Counted from the stretch's first letter, positions 1 to 10,656 are shown. The stretch: DNA of 64,000 nt from Caballeronia concitans (GCF_001544615.1 NZ_FCNV02000009.1:1-64000); one strand, 5' to 3'. Notes: generated from the letters alone by a model not told the origin. Made by a program: numbers and translations.

Positions 1-548
1 GCCTCGTGAGTTTCGTCGGCAAGCAGTTTCTCCAACCTAAGCGTGACCGGGTGTCCGGTTATGCGGGGGCAAGTCCACCACGGCCAGTTCTACCGCACCT
101 TTACTGGCGCGATCGCTTGCTTCGCCTAGTCAACACGTTTCATCTCCTTCCACAGCAGTCCGGGGCCATTGATGAGCTCTTGCGTCGACTCGATCGTTAC
201 GAGGATGGGAGGTACAAACGCTGACCAAGGTCGGCCGCTGCAGCTTGTGCGCCTGTTCAATTCACCACAGACGATCGCACGAGCCGTCAATCGCTTGCAA
301 CTCGCCCAGCACGTACCATCGGGGGCGATATTGGACGGCGGGACATGCCGTTAATAGCAAGAGGTATTCGTCCGGTGCCGAGATCGCGCGAATACGTTCA
401 TCAGTTCCGCAACCGAAAGAATATTGCCCGGTCCGTAACAGGCGCCCCGCATGCGTACGAGGCGCCCTGACGGCTGCGCATCTTCCTCCCCGCCGGCGGG
501 CGCTACGAGCTTCATCGCGGGGTCAATACCGACGGACACCGGTGATCG
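1..548. other. Leading stretch with no supportable gene
   Basis: Several short open frames overlap on both strands, but none has a good ribosome binding site or a sequence I recognise. Their codon use is not consistent with neighbouring genes. The stretch lies just downstream of the broken desaturase and may be decayed accessory DNA. No tRNA or terminal repeat was seen. Confidence 0.4.
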
Positions 549-1755
549 TTAGACCGCGTACTGGCGCAGACGCAATGGAAACGCCTCGATCGCCTGGATG
601 CCGCTGTGCTCAGCCGCGCGGCACCACTTCTGCAACTGCTGAACAGCTGTTCGCGCGACGCACTCGAATGAGCCCAGATAACCAACGGTCCGTGACGCAA
701 CTCGATGCAGGTGCGCAGCGTCGAGTTATCTATCCACGCGCCGGGGAATGGCGGCAGCTGAGACGGCTTGCCGCAAGCGGCCGACGCCTGCGGCCGAAGC
801 AATTCGCGCACGCTGCACCGAAGCACAATCTTTTCCCGGCGACGGAGGTGCCGGTCCCTCGCTAAGGCCTGGACGCAGACGACTTCCGCAGACTTTAGAT
901 ATGAGGCCATGACCTCATGGCGGTGACGCAGTACCGCGCTTGCAGCGTGGCGCCGTCGACTGTGCGCTTGCCGGCGATCAGGCGCGGCGGCAGCGACACT
1001 TTCCTGACAGTCGCGAGCTTGAGCGCCGACAGGATGCGAATGTACATCCAGCCCACATCGAGTTCGTACCACTTGTTCGACAGCTTAGCGGACGTCGGAT
1101 ATGCATGGTGATTGCTGTGAAGTTCCTCCCCTTCGATTAGGATGCCGAATGCAATCGCGTTCGTGCTCGCGTCATCGGTATCGAAGTTGCGATAGCCGAG
1201 GAAGTGCCCGAAGCCGTTGACAACGCCGCCCGCCCAGAAAGGGATCCACATCATCTCCACCGCCCACACCGCCACGCCGAGCACGCCGAACAGCGCAACG
1301 TCAATGACCATCAGCAGGCTGACGCCAAGATTTCGGTATCTCATATATACATTTCGCTCTAGCCAGTCCGTAGGCATACCCGAACCGAACCTGCGCAAGG
1401 TCTCCTCACTCAGCGACTCGGCGGTGTACAGCTCCGCTCCCTCAAAGACTACTTTACGGACTCCGCGCATTCGCGGACTATGCGGGTCATCCGCCGTCTC
1501 GCACTTCGCGTGATGCTTCCTATGCACCGCGGCCCAGGAGCCGCCGGATATGCCAGTCGTCAACCAAAGCCAAAACCGAAAGAAATGACGGACGGCCGGG
1601 TGCAGGTCGAGCGAGCGGTGCGCGAGGCAGCGATGAAGGTATAGCGTCACGCTAACGATCGTGATGTGCGTCATCACGATCGTGCTCAGCAATACTTGCC
1701 ACCATGAAAGCGCAACTAGGCCACTGGAGAGGAACAGGAGCAGATTGCCTAACAT
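549..1755 (-). pseudogene. Acyl-CoA (delta-9 type) fatty-acid desaturase, frameshifted
   Basis: Membrane di-iron desaturases introduce a double bond into an acyl chain. The first 286 codons are intact: a hydrophobic start (SSGLVALSWWQ), then the three histidine boxes HRCLAH (residues 41-46), HRKHH (78-82) and HSNHH (about 217). The frame then stops at 895. The family C-terminus continues in other frames: a stretch ending SSASREQLF, then QQLQKWCRAAEHSGIQAIEA, ending at a TAA at 549-551. Two single-base deletions, near 921 (VTA-HEVMASY) and near 645, account for both shifts. I start at ATG 1755 because the protein then begins where the family begins, with a weak AAAGAAG upstream; a GTG at 1866 and an ATG at 1806 are alternatives. 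All metal ligands lie before the first shift, so a shortened protein of about 286 residues could still be made. Confidence 0.8.
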
Positions 1756-2199
1756 ATAAACTTCTTTCAGCCGCTGAGCGACAGATGTGTGCTTGTTCAC
1801 TGGCATGACAGCTAAAAGATTTGGTATCCGGCAAAGCCCATTCTCAGCCGCCCGCGTCTCAACCACCTGCCGCCTGGCATCAAGGCCGAGCGCTAAGGCC
1901 GGCTCAACTTGATCCCCCGCACCCAGCTATCGACGCGCTTGTTTCCATGACGAAGCTAATGAATTTCCCTGCAACGTAAATTTCCTGTCCGTCATGACGC
2001 GGGCGTCGACTTCTGCGATGTCGCTCGCGGCACCTGGCGATGCGGCAGATACTTTCGATAAATCGGGGGCAGAAGGAAAGTGCAATCCCGTTCCGCATCG
2101 CAAGAGTTTTCGATGCCGCGCGAATTACGAGAAATATCGACGCGACGCATGGCGCTCCGCGAAACCTGGCCATACGTGCCCACGTCTGGGGTCGCAGTA
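1756..2199. other. Intergenic stretch upstream of the desaturase, nothing clear
   Basis: About 440 bases with several overlapping open frames on both strands, none with a recognisable product or a good ribosome binding site. It should contain the desaturase promoter, but I could not assign -35 and -10 boxes with confidence. Confidence 0.35.
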
Positions 2200-2586
2200 T
2201 CACAGCGATGTGCGCGCCGTTGCTGCCGTTGCGTCGATTTGAAGAGTGGCTTGCAACTCAACCCAACGAGAGATAACCGTCGGGTCTCCCGTCAAAAACA
2301 GCGGCGAGGACACCCATTCAGTAACATCGTCGTCCGACCAGGCCATCTCAAAGATCCGCAAATCCTCGTCTCTGCTCCTCCCGAATCCAACCAATTCTGT
2401 GCAAGAGTGAAGGCCGTAGAGCGAAACGACATCTGTCGATACGTTATATACAGCGCACACTCCGCGAAGCGCTATTCTCCACGCATCGTTGCGATTCGCC
2501 GCAAGCATGAATACAGTTTGCTTTCCGGGAAACTCCAAGATCATGCGATACAGATGTTTTCTGCAGTCTTCGCTTAGCTGGGTCAT
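2200..2586 (-). CDS. Hypothetical protein, 128 aa
   Basis: I do not recognise a family. The start is well supported: AGAGGGGA lies about five bases before the ATG at 2586. The protein appears soluble, has no signal peptide or membrane segment, and carries acidic patches (RSRDEDL, WSDDDV). It is one of several small leftward genes of similar style between 2.2 and 11.5 kb that look like lineage-specific orphans. Its last 15 residues (from about QATLQIDATAAT) are low in complexity. It is probably a real gene of unknown role. Confidence 0.6.
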   Translation of the reverse strand: MTQLSEDCRKHLYRMILEFPGKQTVFMLAANRNDAWRIALRGVCAVYNVSTDVVSLYGLHSCTELVGFGRSRDEDLRIFEMAWSDDDVTEWVSSPLFLTGDPTVISRWVELQATLQIDATAATARTSL

Positions 2587-2663
2587 ATCAATCCCCTCTC
2601 AACTCTGCCCCGCACGAATCCAAAATTCGTCAGTACGTGGTCGTATTCCCCGTCGTAGTGGTC

Positions 2664-2852
2664 TCACGTATCGCCGTCAGTTCGCGCTTCCTGAACCACT
2701 TCCTTCTCCGGGCTGTTTTCCGTGCTCTGTTCGACGGCCTTTTCGTCGTCGTCCTCGGCGATCCGCATCCCATCATCCGTCGCATTCGCTGCGGCCTGCC
2801 TGCTAATCCTGCTCTCCGTCGGTCCTTCCGCATCTACCGGTTCATCGATCAT
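2664..2852 (-). CDS. Small acidic hypothetical protein, 62 aa
   Basis: The ATG at 2852 is preceded by GGAGGTGAAAAG, a near-perfect Shine-Dalgarno sequence, which selects this start over the longer frame beginning at 2930. The product (MIDEPVDAEGPTES... to ...EARTDGDT) is strongly hydrophilic, rich in Glu and Asp, and probably disordered. There is no known domain. It sits between two other small leftward genes with gaps of about 75 and 160 bases, so it may have its own promoter. Confidence 0.55.
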   Translation of the reverse strand: MIDEPVDAEGPTESRISRQAAANATDDGMRIAEDDDEKAVEQSTENSPEKEVVQEARTDGDT

Positions 2853-3013
2853 GATCTTTTCACCTCCATCGAGATGAGCTGCAACGACGCGTTGCGCTCG
2901 TACCGCATTTTGAGCGATACGAACAACCATAAGTCTTTACTTCTATATTCTTTACTTAGACGCCCATTGATGTTCAATCTGGCATCGCGAGCCACGGCCG
3001 GGATCGCGGACAT

Positions 3014-3418
3014 TTATCCATTTCTATGCCCCCCAACTTCACGCGCCGCAGCGAGTGCAAAGAACGCAGAGCGCGTCAGATGACGCTGTTTTGCGCACGC
3101 ATCGACTTGACGCAGCAGGCTCTCCGGAAGGCTGAACTCAACGCTTACAGCCTGCGATGTGACCCGCACCAGGTTGATCTCGACGTACATCCAAATGCCC
3201 TGACCATCGTCCATTGCCAACGACTGGAGTTCCGACATGCTGCCGGTCGGCGCGGGTATGAGCTGCTCACTTCGGTCGTACTGCAGTTCCACCGCGCCCT
3301 GTGCATTCGACCGGAGTTCATCGAGCGTGGCGCCATGAGCGCAGGCGAGGGGTAGATCGGCGAAGCTAGCGCGGAAACCGCTACGGCTGTCACCGTGCAC
3401 ATATATTGGGTATTGCAT
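3014..3418 (-). CDS. HicB-family antitoxin-like protein (solitary)
   Basis: HicB antitoxins bind the HicA mRNA interferase with an N-terminal RNase H-like domain and repress their own promoter with a C-terminal DNA-binding domain. Here residues 1-60 (MQYPIYVHGDSRSGFRASF... with ADLPLACAHGATLDE) match the HicB fold, and about residues 93-125 (FSLPESLLRQVDACAKQRHL) match the ribbon-helix-helix part. ATG 3418 is chosen because AGAGGGAAG precedes it; an in-frame start at 3442 lacks such a site. No HicA-like small gene lies on either side, so this is an orphan antitoxin or a stand-alone regulator. Confidence 0.7.
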   Translation of the reverse strand: MQYPIYVHGDSRSGFRASFADLPLACAHGATLDELRSNAQGAVELQYDRSEQLIPAPTGSMSELQSLAMDDGQGIWMYVEINLVRVTSQAVSVEFSLPESLLRQVDACAKQRHLTRSAFFALAAAREVGGHRNG

Positions 3419-3639
3419 AAGGTCTTCCCTCTGACTGCCCACGTTTGGAGCCGATACTCATAGTTTGGTCGCGAAAACGCTTCCGTCAACGAAGGCCAAC
3501 TACCCGCGCGCCGTCAGTGTAGGGAAACCGTGGCAACGGTAAGCTGGCCGCCACAGAGCTCGTGTCTGCAGTTTCGGCCCATCAAATAGGCCCATCGTTT
3601 GGTGAACAAGCCGTCAAGCAGCGATTCTAGATAAGTGCG

Positions 3640-3837
3640 TCAAGATCGGCTTTTCATACGGTCAGCAGGATATCGCCACTTGCTCAAAGTCGAATCGATG
3701 AGTGCATAGCTGATGCGCCTTTGGTCTGCCCGCTCAGCGTCCTCAGCTTGAAGAACGAGGTGGCGCGTCCGACGGTCCCGGTTGTAGGGCGTTTCGTTCG
3801 CCGTAGTGGGAAGTGCATTCTTATTTTCTAGTCGCAT
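3640..3837 (-). CDS. Small basic hypothetical protein, 65 aa
   Basis: ATG 3837 has AGAGG five bases upstream. The product is basic and polar (MRLENKNALPTTANE... to ...RYPADRMKSRS) with no recognised domain, signal or membrane segment. The frame is open further upstream to 3969, but those extra residues look like non-coding translation. It could be a genuine orphan or a chance frame next to an insertion sequence; the ribosome binding site is the main support. Confidence 0.4.
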   Translation of the reverse strand: MRLENKNALPTTANETPYNRDRRTRHLVLQAEDAERADQRRISYALIDSTLSKWRYPADRMKSRS

Positions 3838-4196
3838 AAATACCTCTGAAGGCCGCCTCCATAAAACGCGAGGCGTGTTCCGACTGTACACCTTTGAACG
3901 CCGCGGGAGATGATTTATTTTGGCCAGCTTACGCGGCTGGGTCATCGTATTTCGCACTCCCGATCTCATTGATGCGGACTTATAGGCAGGATGATGAAAG
4001 GCGCTTTAATGCGTTGCTTTGCGACCTCTGCCGCCGCGTATAGAAGATGAATGGCCTAGATGCGCAGTGCTACGCCGGGTCGTCGCCTTCGATGCGCGGG
4101 TGTCAAACGCCTTTACCGACGCTCATGACCATGGCGGTCTCGAAAAGTAGACCAGCGAGGCGCTGAGGTCGGTCGTCAATCGTGGAGAGCAATGGT
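3838..4196. other. Intergenic stretch flanking the IS stack
   Basis: About 360 bases without a supportable gene. The last 50-100 bases probably include the outer end of the first IS3 element, which usually lies shortly beyond the orfB stop. With its partner end lost, I cannot fix the boundary. Confidence 0.35.
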
Positions 4197-5072
4197 CTAA
4201 GCTGCGAGTCGCATCTTATTAAATTGTTGGGTGAAGGCGGCAGGAGATAGATAGCCAAGACGGGCCTGCTTTCGCTGCCGGTTGTAAAAGATCTCGATAC
4301 ATTCGGTGACGGCTTGTCGAGCCTCAGCGCGCGTCGCGAATCGGCAGTGATACACGAGTTCGTTTTTGAGCGACCCCCAAAAGCTTTTCATTGGCGCATG
4401 GTCGTAGCAATCGCCCTTGCGGCTCATCGACATCGTCATGCCGAACTGTTTTGTCAGATCCCGATAATGGCGGGAGCAGTATTGGGCGCCGCGATCGGAA
4501 TGGACAATCAGTGCCGCCGGTGGCCGCTTGAGCGACACCGCGCTGAATAACGCCTGCATCACCAGGCTGCGAGTCATCCGTTCGCTCATGGCGTAGCCGA
4601 CCAACTCGCCTTTGAACAGGTCTTTGATACCAGCAAGATACAACCAGCCCTCGTCGGTCCACAGGTACGTGATATCACTTACCCAAGCCTGGTTCGGCGC
4701 GCTCATGTCGAAATTGCGTTCCAGCAAATTCGGTGCGACTGGCAGATCGTGCTTGGAGTCTGTCGTATTTCTGAATTTTCGCTTTTGCTTGCATCGAAGT
4801 CCCAGTTTGGAGCGAATGCGCCTGATGCGATGAAGGCCAACGCGCACGCCGTGATCACTCAGATCGGCTTGCAACCGCTCTCGCCCATACGTGTGCCGGG
4901 TTCGTTCATGGGCCGCGGCAATCTGGACTTCAAGCCGGGCGTTCTCTCGTGCACGCGGCGACTCGGCGCGTCGACGCCAAGCGTAATAGCTACTGGCTCC
5001 CACCCCAAACACCCGACACAGCACAGCGATCGGATATTCCTGTCGCATCGCTTCAATCCGGTCGTATTTCAC
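4197..5072 (-). CDS. IS3-family transposase OrfB with substituted catalytic residue
   Basis: This is the catalytic half of an IS3-family transposase, 291 residues from a GTG start at 5072. It has the HTH_21-like N-terminus, then the integrase core. The first Asp is in SDITY (D133) and the second in HSDRG (D193). Exactly 35 residues later the triad Glu is replaced by Lys: codon AAA at 4386-4388, in HAPMKSFWGSLKNE instead of the usual NAPMESFWGSLKNE. A GAA-to-AAA change should abolish strand transfer. The rest of the frame is intact to MRLAA, suggesting recent inactivation. Its OrfA partner (5053-5300) is also broken. Confidence 0.9.
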   Translation of the reverse strand: MKYDRIEAMRQEYPIAVLCRVFGVGASSYYAWRRRAESPRARENARLEVQIAAAHERTRHTYGRERLQADLSDHGVRVGLHRIRRIRSKLGLRCKQKRKFRNTTDSKHDLPVAPNLLERNFDMSAPNQAWVSDITYLWTDEGWLYLAGIKDLFKGELVGYAMSERMTRSLVMQALFSAVSLKRPPAALIVHSDRGAQYCSRHYRDLTKQFGMTMSMSRKGDCYDHAPMKSFWGSLKNELVYHCRFATRAEARQAVTECIEIFYNRQRKQARLGYLSPAAFTQQFNKMRLAA

Positions 5073-5300
5073 CGCGACCCCTTCGCGAAATAGACCGTCG
5101 CTTTTTTAAGATGTCGCGCTCCATCGTAACTGTTGCCAGCTCTTGCTTGACCCGCGCCAATTCCGCTTCTAGCTCGTTCTGTGGCTTTTGCGTCCCACCA
5201 ACTTTCGCCAGCGTCCCTTTTCGTTCAGCAACGACCCAGGCGCCCAGCGTCTTGACTGACAACGATAATCGGCTGGCGGCTTCCTGAACCGCCCCGGAAA
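5053..5300 (-). pseudogene. IS3-family OrfA remnant
   Basis: The surviving C-terminal half of OrfA reads EAASRLSLSVKTLGAWV, then a leucine-zipper-like stretch (ELEAELARVKQELATV) and MERDILKK. The N-terminal helix-turn-helix is missing because the sequence switches at about 5300 to the end of the next IS. Near the 3' end the frame is also shifted: the usual DILKKATVYFAKGSR needs one more base before the run of six A's, so the present frame runs on to RRSISRRG. OrfB start GTG overlaps this end. It cannot make a working DNA-binding subunit. Confidence 0.75.
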
Positions 5301-5343
5301 TGTAGGAGACTTCGGATCTTGGCTGTAACGGGAGATTTGAAGC

Positions 5344-6997
<1,654 letters not shown>

Positions 6998-7161
6998 CCT
7001 AGATATTTGTCGCTTTTGCCACCCTTGGCCTGTTTCAACAGTTTTATTTGATTTTGGCAGTTATGCTGAGGGGAGCCTGTCGGTGTCATGGCCGAAACGC
7101 CTTGTTTTTACGACTGCCCCCCGGAATGTCTATCTTTTCAGGCCGAATACAGCTATAACTA
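6998..7161. other. AT-richer orphan segment between IS30 remnant and IS630
   Basis: About 160 bases of visibly lower GC than the surroundings, with no gene. Before the IS630 insertion it would have been continuous with 8602 onward. It may be the edge of a foreign segment that also carries the gene at 8733. Confidence 0.4.
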
Positions 7162-7188
7162 GTGTCCTGAGTTAGAAGTTCGTTGAAT
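7162..7188 (+). repeat. IS630 terminal inverted repeat, left
   Basis: 27 bp beginning GTGTCCTGAGTT, matching the reverse complement of 8575-8601 at 23 positions. The stop codon of the passenger gene (7172-7174) lies inside it. Confidence 0.85.
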
Positions 7189-7429
7189 CAAGTTTTGGTC
7201 GCTCGCGAATGACGAAGTGTTGGTTGAAGAGCCGCTCGGACTCGCGCAGTCCTTCTTCGGTAAAGATCACAGATTTGTTCTTGTTGACTGGGTCTTCGAT
7301 GAGACCGCGTTCGTAGAGCCGGTTCAGCACATCCCAGTCGAAACCCTTCCATGCGCGGTATCGGTCATGCAGGGTCAGGTAGAGAAGTGCCAGGGCAACT
7401 TCATCGATTGCATCGGTGTTGATATTCAT
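7172..7429 (-). CDS. DUF6429 family passenger protein of IS630
   Basis: This 85-residue protein (start [19 protein letters not shown], then [20 protein letters not shown] and [18 protein letters not shown]) matches the DUF6429 family, which I know mainly from genomes where such IS630 copies occur. The middle resembles a small winged-helix-like fold (helix, then VIFTEEGL as in marR-like wings), but function is unknown. ATG 7429 overlaps the transposase TGA in ATGA, so translation is coupled, with GGAAGAG upstream. The last codons lie within the left inverted repeat. It may regulate transposition; this is inference from position. Confidence 0.8.
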   Translation of the reverse strand: MNINTDAIDEVALALLYLTLHDRYRAWKGFDWDVLNRLYERGLIEDPVNKNKSVIFTEEGLRESERLFNQHFVIRERPKLDSTNF

Positions 7430-8520
7430 GATGCTCTTCCCGGGGCCTTCTGGACCCGCATGCAAAACCGTTCGAGACTGGCCAGAATCTCATCGGCCGA
7501 CTTGTTCCAGGCAAACGGTTGGGGATCGGCGTTGTAGATGTCCAGATATCGACGGATCGCGTCTTCCAGTTGACGTGTCGATCGATGCGTACCGCGTCGA
7601 AGGTACTTTTCAGTCAGCGAGGCAAACCAGCGCTCGACCTGATTTAGCCAGGACGCCGAGGTGGGCGTGAAGTGAACATGGAAGCGAGGATGACGAGCGA
7701 ACCATGCTTTGATCGCGCGTGTTTTGTGCGTGCCATAGTTGTCCATCACCAGGTGCACATCCAGATGCGACGGCACACTGGATTCAATGGTGCGCAGAAA
7801 CCGCACGAATTCGCTGCTGCGATGGCGCCGATGTACCTCGCCGATCACTTCGCCGGTGGCAATATCCAGCGCGGCGAACAAGGTGGTCGTGCCGTGGCGC
7901 ATGTAATCGTGCGTGCGTCGTTCCGGGATGCCAGGTGCCAATGGCAACATCGGCTGCGTGCGATCGAGCGCCTGAATCTGGCTCTTCTCGTCCACGCACA
8001 ACACCATAGCCTTAAGCGGTGGATCCAGGTAAAGCCCGACGATATCTCGTACCTTGTCGACGAACATCGGATCACTGGAGAGTTTGAACGTTTCCTGCCG
8101 ATGCGGCTGCAAACCAAAAGCACGCCAGATCCGCGTGACAGCCGTCTGCGACAACTTCATCTCACGAGCCATCGTGCGCGTGCTCCAGTGAGTCGCGCCA
8201 ACAGGTACGCACTCGAGCGTCTTTGCAATGACCGCATCGACGCGTGCGTCATCAATTGTCCTCGGCGCGCCCGCCCGAGGCGCATCGAGCAGTCCGTCCA
8301 GACGATGCACTACAAACCGCGCCCGCCACTTCGAGACGGTTTGCTGAGTGACCCGCTGTTTCGCCGCAACGCTCTTGTTGTCCAAGCCATCGGCACAGGC
8401 CAACACGATGCGTGCTCGCAACGCGAGGGCCTGTGCGGTCTTGCGTCGCATCGTCAGTGCTTGCAGTGCTACGCGCTCCGAATTGCTCAGCACGAGCTCC
8501 CCTTTGGGCCGTCCGCTCAT
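7426..8520 (-). CDS. IS630-family transposase
   Basis: A full-length 364-residue mariner/IS630-type transposase. The N-terminal third has two helix-turn-helix units ([20 protein letters not shown] and a second around [18 protein letters not shown]). The catalytic core has Asp in CVDEKSQIQ (about 174), Asp in VMDNYGTHK (about 258) and Glu in [12 protein letters not shown] (about 296), so the triad is complete. It cuts and pastes the element at TA within CTAG. The gene is intact and coupled to the DUF6429 gene downstream. Confidence 0.93.
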   Translation of the reverse strand: MSGRPKGELVLSNSERVALQALTMRRKTAQALALRARIVLACADGLDNKSVAAKQRVTQQTVSKWRARFVVHRLDGLLDAPRAGAPRTIDDARVDAVIAKTLECVPVGATHWSTRTMAREMKLSQTAVTRIWRAFGLQPHRQETFKLSSDPMFVDKVRDIVGLYLDPPLKAMVLCVDEKSQIQALDRTQPMLPLAPGIPERRTHDYMRHGTTTLFAALDIATGEVIGEVHRRHRSSEFVRFLRTIESSVPSHLDVHLVMDNYGTHKTRAIKAWFARHPRFHVHFTPTSASWLNQVERWFASLTEKYLRRGTHRSTRQLEDAIRRYLDIYNADPQPFAWNKSADEILASLERFCMRVQKAPGRAS

Positions 8521-8574
8521 CTTTGCCGCCTCGCATCAAGTGCCATACAGACACTTTAGTACGCGATCGCCATC

Positions 8575-8601
8575 ATTCAATGAATTTTCAACTCAGGACA
8601 C
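8575..8601 (-). repeat. IS630 terminal inverted repeat, right
   Basis: The partner of 7162-7188. It ends AACTCAGGACAC and is followed by TA (8602-8603) inside CTAG. Confidence 0.85.
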
Positions 8602-8732
8602 TAGTCATCTATTGGTAATTCGCAACGATTAGCGGACAAGAACTAGTGTGGCCCTTTCCACCGTCTTTCTCATGCTACGGCCGAGTGTCTTATTAAGTTG
8701 TGGACGCGCGGCTAACTTAACAAGGATTTGAA

Positions 8733-9110
8733 ATGGAGCAAACTATTGAGACCTTCCTGAATGCTATAAGTGAGGACCTAGCAGCCGTGATAGACGATAT
8801 GGCGTCTAAGGGTAAGGACGTTAAAGATATCGCAGACTCGCTCAATATCCCGAAAGAGCAATACGAGGGGCTGTCTCTGTTCGTATCAGACCGATACGAG
8901 TACTGGATGCTGTTTCAACGCCGTACGAATCTGCATCACAAGCTAGCGAAAGTTTCACCCAATATAACGAAACCGCTAATCGACGCTATAGCCGATTCAT
9001 TAGATGCAGGTAGAGAGCCACAGTATATCGAACATGAGCTATATGAGGCCATACGAGTATTGGACCAGATAGTACGTATTCATGGTGAGCTAATCCCTAC
9101 CTTCCATTAG
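8733..9110 (+). CDS. Hypothetical protein of foreign-looking composition, 125 aa
   Basis: AAGGA lies seven bases before the ATG. The product is helical, acidic and soluble (ETFLNAISEDLAAVIDDMAS, KDIADSLNIPKEQYEG, then LFVSDRYEYWMLFQRR), with no family I recognise. Residues 25-45 could form a short helix-turn-helix-like unit (VKDIADSLNIPKEQ), but this is weak. Codon use differs from the core genes, with many A/T-ending codons (ATA, CTA, AAT). Together with the adjacent IS remnants this suggests horizontal acquisition. It could be a remnant of a plasmid or phage module. Confidence 0.65.
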   Translation: MEQTIETFLNAISEDLAAVIDDMASKGKDVKDIADSLNIPKEQYEGLSLFVSDRYEYWMLFQRRTNLHHKLAKVSPNITKPLIDAIADSLDAGREPQYIEHELYEAIRVLDQIVRIHGELIPTFH

Positions 9111-9451
9111 ACCAATGAGCGGCAGCGAGTTGCGCGCACGCTGGACTACGCAAATAAAAAGGCGACCCGACACGGGGCAAGTTCTTTGTAGATCTGGCCC
9201 GTAACACACAGAGCACAGATACCTAGTAGAGCATGGTGTTTGCCAAAACTTGTTCCCTGCAATAGTTCCGGAAACCTCGCCCTTACTGGCTCTACCTAGC
9301 AACTAAATCGCTTGCTTTCCTCGCCACAGGGCGTACTGTGGAACGCGTGCGCCGGCTCATGAGTCAGGCTGACGTACGGTCCTTTATTGAAGTTTTCGGC
9401 CCACCCTCGGTGGACCTCTTTGTTTGTGACAATGCAGTTCGACAAATACGA
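9111..9451. other. Intergenic stretch, nothing clear
   Basis: About 340 bases downstream of the foreign-looking gene, with short overlapping frames only. No terminator of good quality was seen. Confidence 0.3.
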
Positions 9452-9637
9452 CTAATACACTTCCACGCGGTCCGGGTACACGCCCGTTTCCCGCGCAGCC
9501 TCCTCCACTTGATCCGGGCTGTCGTATCCGTCGAAAGAGCCAATGTCCGCCTCGCCGACAAGGAGACAGCCCGCCCACCGTCCAGAAGGTGCGCGGTAGA
9601 TACGGAGCGTAATAGGCTCGTGTTTTTCGTTTTCCAA
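9452..9637 (-). CDS. Small hypothetical protein, 61 aa
   Basis: The frame starts with TTG at 9637; there is no upstream ATG or GTG in frame and only a weak ribosome binding site. The product (LENEKHEPITLRIYRAPSGR, WAGCLLVGEADIG, then DSPDQVEEAARETGVYPDRV) looks like a compact beta-beta-alpha protein with credible hydrophobic spacing, so it is probably real. I do not recognise its family. An overlapping longer frame on the same strand looks like its shadow. Confidence 0.5.
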   Translation of the reverse strand: MENEKHEPITLRIYRAPSGRWAGCLLVGEADIGSFDGYDSPDQVEEAARETGVYPDRVEVY

Positions 9638-10258
9638 TTCAGGGTCCCAAGTGGGCCACGCAATGATTACAGAATAGCGCGATATCCGCCCCGGCAGTTG
9701 ACTAAAATGGGCCGGGTTAAATTGGACCGAGTGACTAGTGTTGGCAGCGGCGTGAATTTCGTCTAAACGGACGGTTTGAAACGCACCATGGCGAAGGCGA
9801 TCACGCGGTCGCGGGATCGGTGCCGTCCTGGTCTTTCATGCGGTAGCTTTTGCCTTCGATGAGGACGGGCTTGACTTTAGTCCGCGCCAACGACGCCGAT
9901 AACTGAGCGTCCGCATTGGCCGAGCATCAACGCTGCTCCATTCAGAAATAACGTAATGGCCGGTTGCGGCTTGGAATCGACGCCTGAATGTCTGAACGAC
10001 AGTACGCGCGAGTGACCCTTCATGGCCGGGTTGTGTCGGACCGCTGTGCAAATTCATCGCCGGAAAGCGGCCACCGGAATTCCGCTCCCGGAAGCGGCCG
10101 GTCGTCAACGCGAACTCCCGGACCCGTTGCAGCCGCTGGACCGTAGCCATTTGAACGGCTGCTTCCGAGGCTTGAACGGTCGCCCGCGACAATGCCGCTC
10201 GCACCGAACCGCGAAGCTGTCGCTAGACAGAACGCGAAGCTCTTCAAAAGGGCAACGC
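9638..10258. other. Possible decayed coding region
   Basis: On the minus strand a coherent segment reads VLIEGKSYRMKDQD and stops at about 9803, but the upstream part is spread over different frames (for example ISEWSSV in another). This suggests an eroded gene of unknown family. Nothing can be assigned with confidence. Confidence 0.3.
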
Positions 10259-10555
10259 CTACCTCGGTCGATGGCCCCTATCGCCGCCGACCGTAGAGAA
10301 CGTCCTGAAGTCGTCACGAAGGATTTTAACCGGCGAAATGGTGCCTGTCATCACCTTCCGGGTTGCGATCGAAACGATCCTTTGGTGATTGACGTGCAAC
10401 GCTTTGTTGTCCCCTTCTACTGAGCCATCCGAACCAAAAATGTCGATCAAGCACTCGTGTGTGACTTGAATTCGAAACGTCTTGTTGACAATTCGCTGCT
10501 TGAAGAAGATATCTCCGTCCAAGCGCAGCACAGGTAGTTGAGGTGGTGCAGTCAT
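10259..10555 (-). CDS. DUF1488-like protein, 98 aa
   Basis: The order of elements fits DUF1488: an N-terminal strand with a conserved basic segment (FKQRIVNKTFRIQVTHECL), an acidic helix, and a C-terminal helix in which the protein lists residues I and A around HQRIVSIATRKVMTG, ending ILRDDF. DUF1488 proteins are small, of unknown function, and often present in several copies in Burkholderia. ATG 10555 has AGGA nine bases upstream, better than an in-frame start at 10609. Confidence 0.6.
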   Translation of the reverse strand: MTAPPQLPVLRLDGDIFFKQRIVNKTFRIQVTHECLIDIFGSDGSVEGDNKALHVNHQRIVSIATRKVMTGTISPVKILRDDFRTFSTVGGDRGHRPR

Positions 10556-10656
10556 GAAGGAACGTCCTTTATAGCCATGCGAATATAGCCATGCGAACTG
10601 CTGAAGCACTTACCCGGGAGGTTCACTGGTTTGCGCCGCACCGCTGCTGCGACAAG

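Larger units (their letters stand above)
7162..8601 (-). mobile_element. Intact IS630-family element with passenger gene
   Basis: The element is 1,440 bp with imperfect terminal inverted repeats. The outer 12 bases, GTGTCCTGAGTT, are identical, and about 23 of 27 match over the full repeat. It is flanked by TA on both sides (7160-7161 and 8602-8603), each inside a CTAG, which matches the IS630 habit of inserting into CTAG and duplicating TA. It holds an intact transposase and a downstream DUF6429 gene, so it looks functional and young. Confidence 0.88.

Noticed and set aside
8640-8650. Second ACTAGTGT near the IS630 right end, as a possible second IS end
   Set aside because: The match does not extend past eight bases, so it is probably chance.
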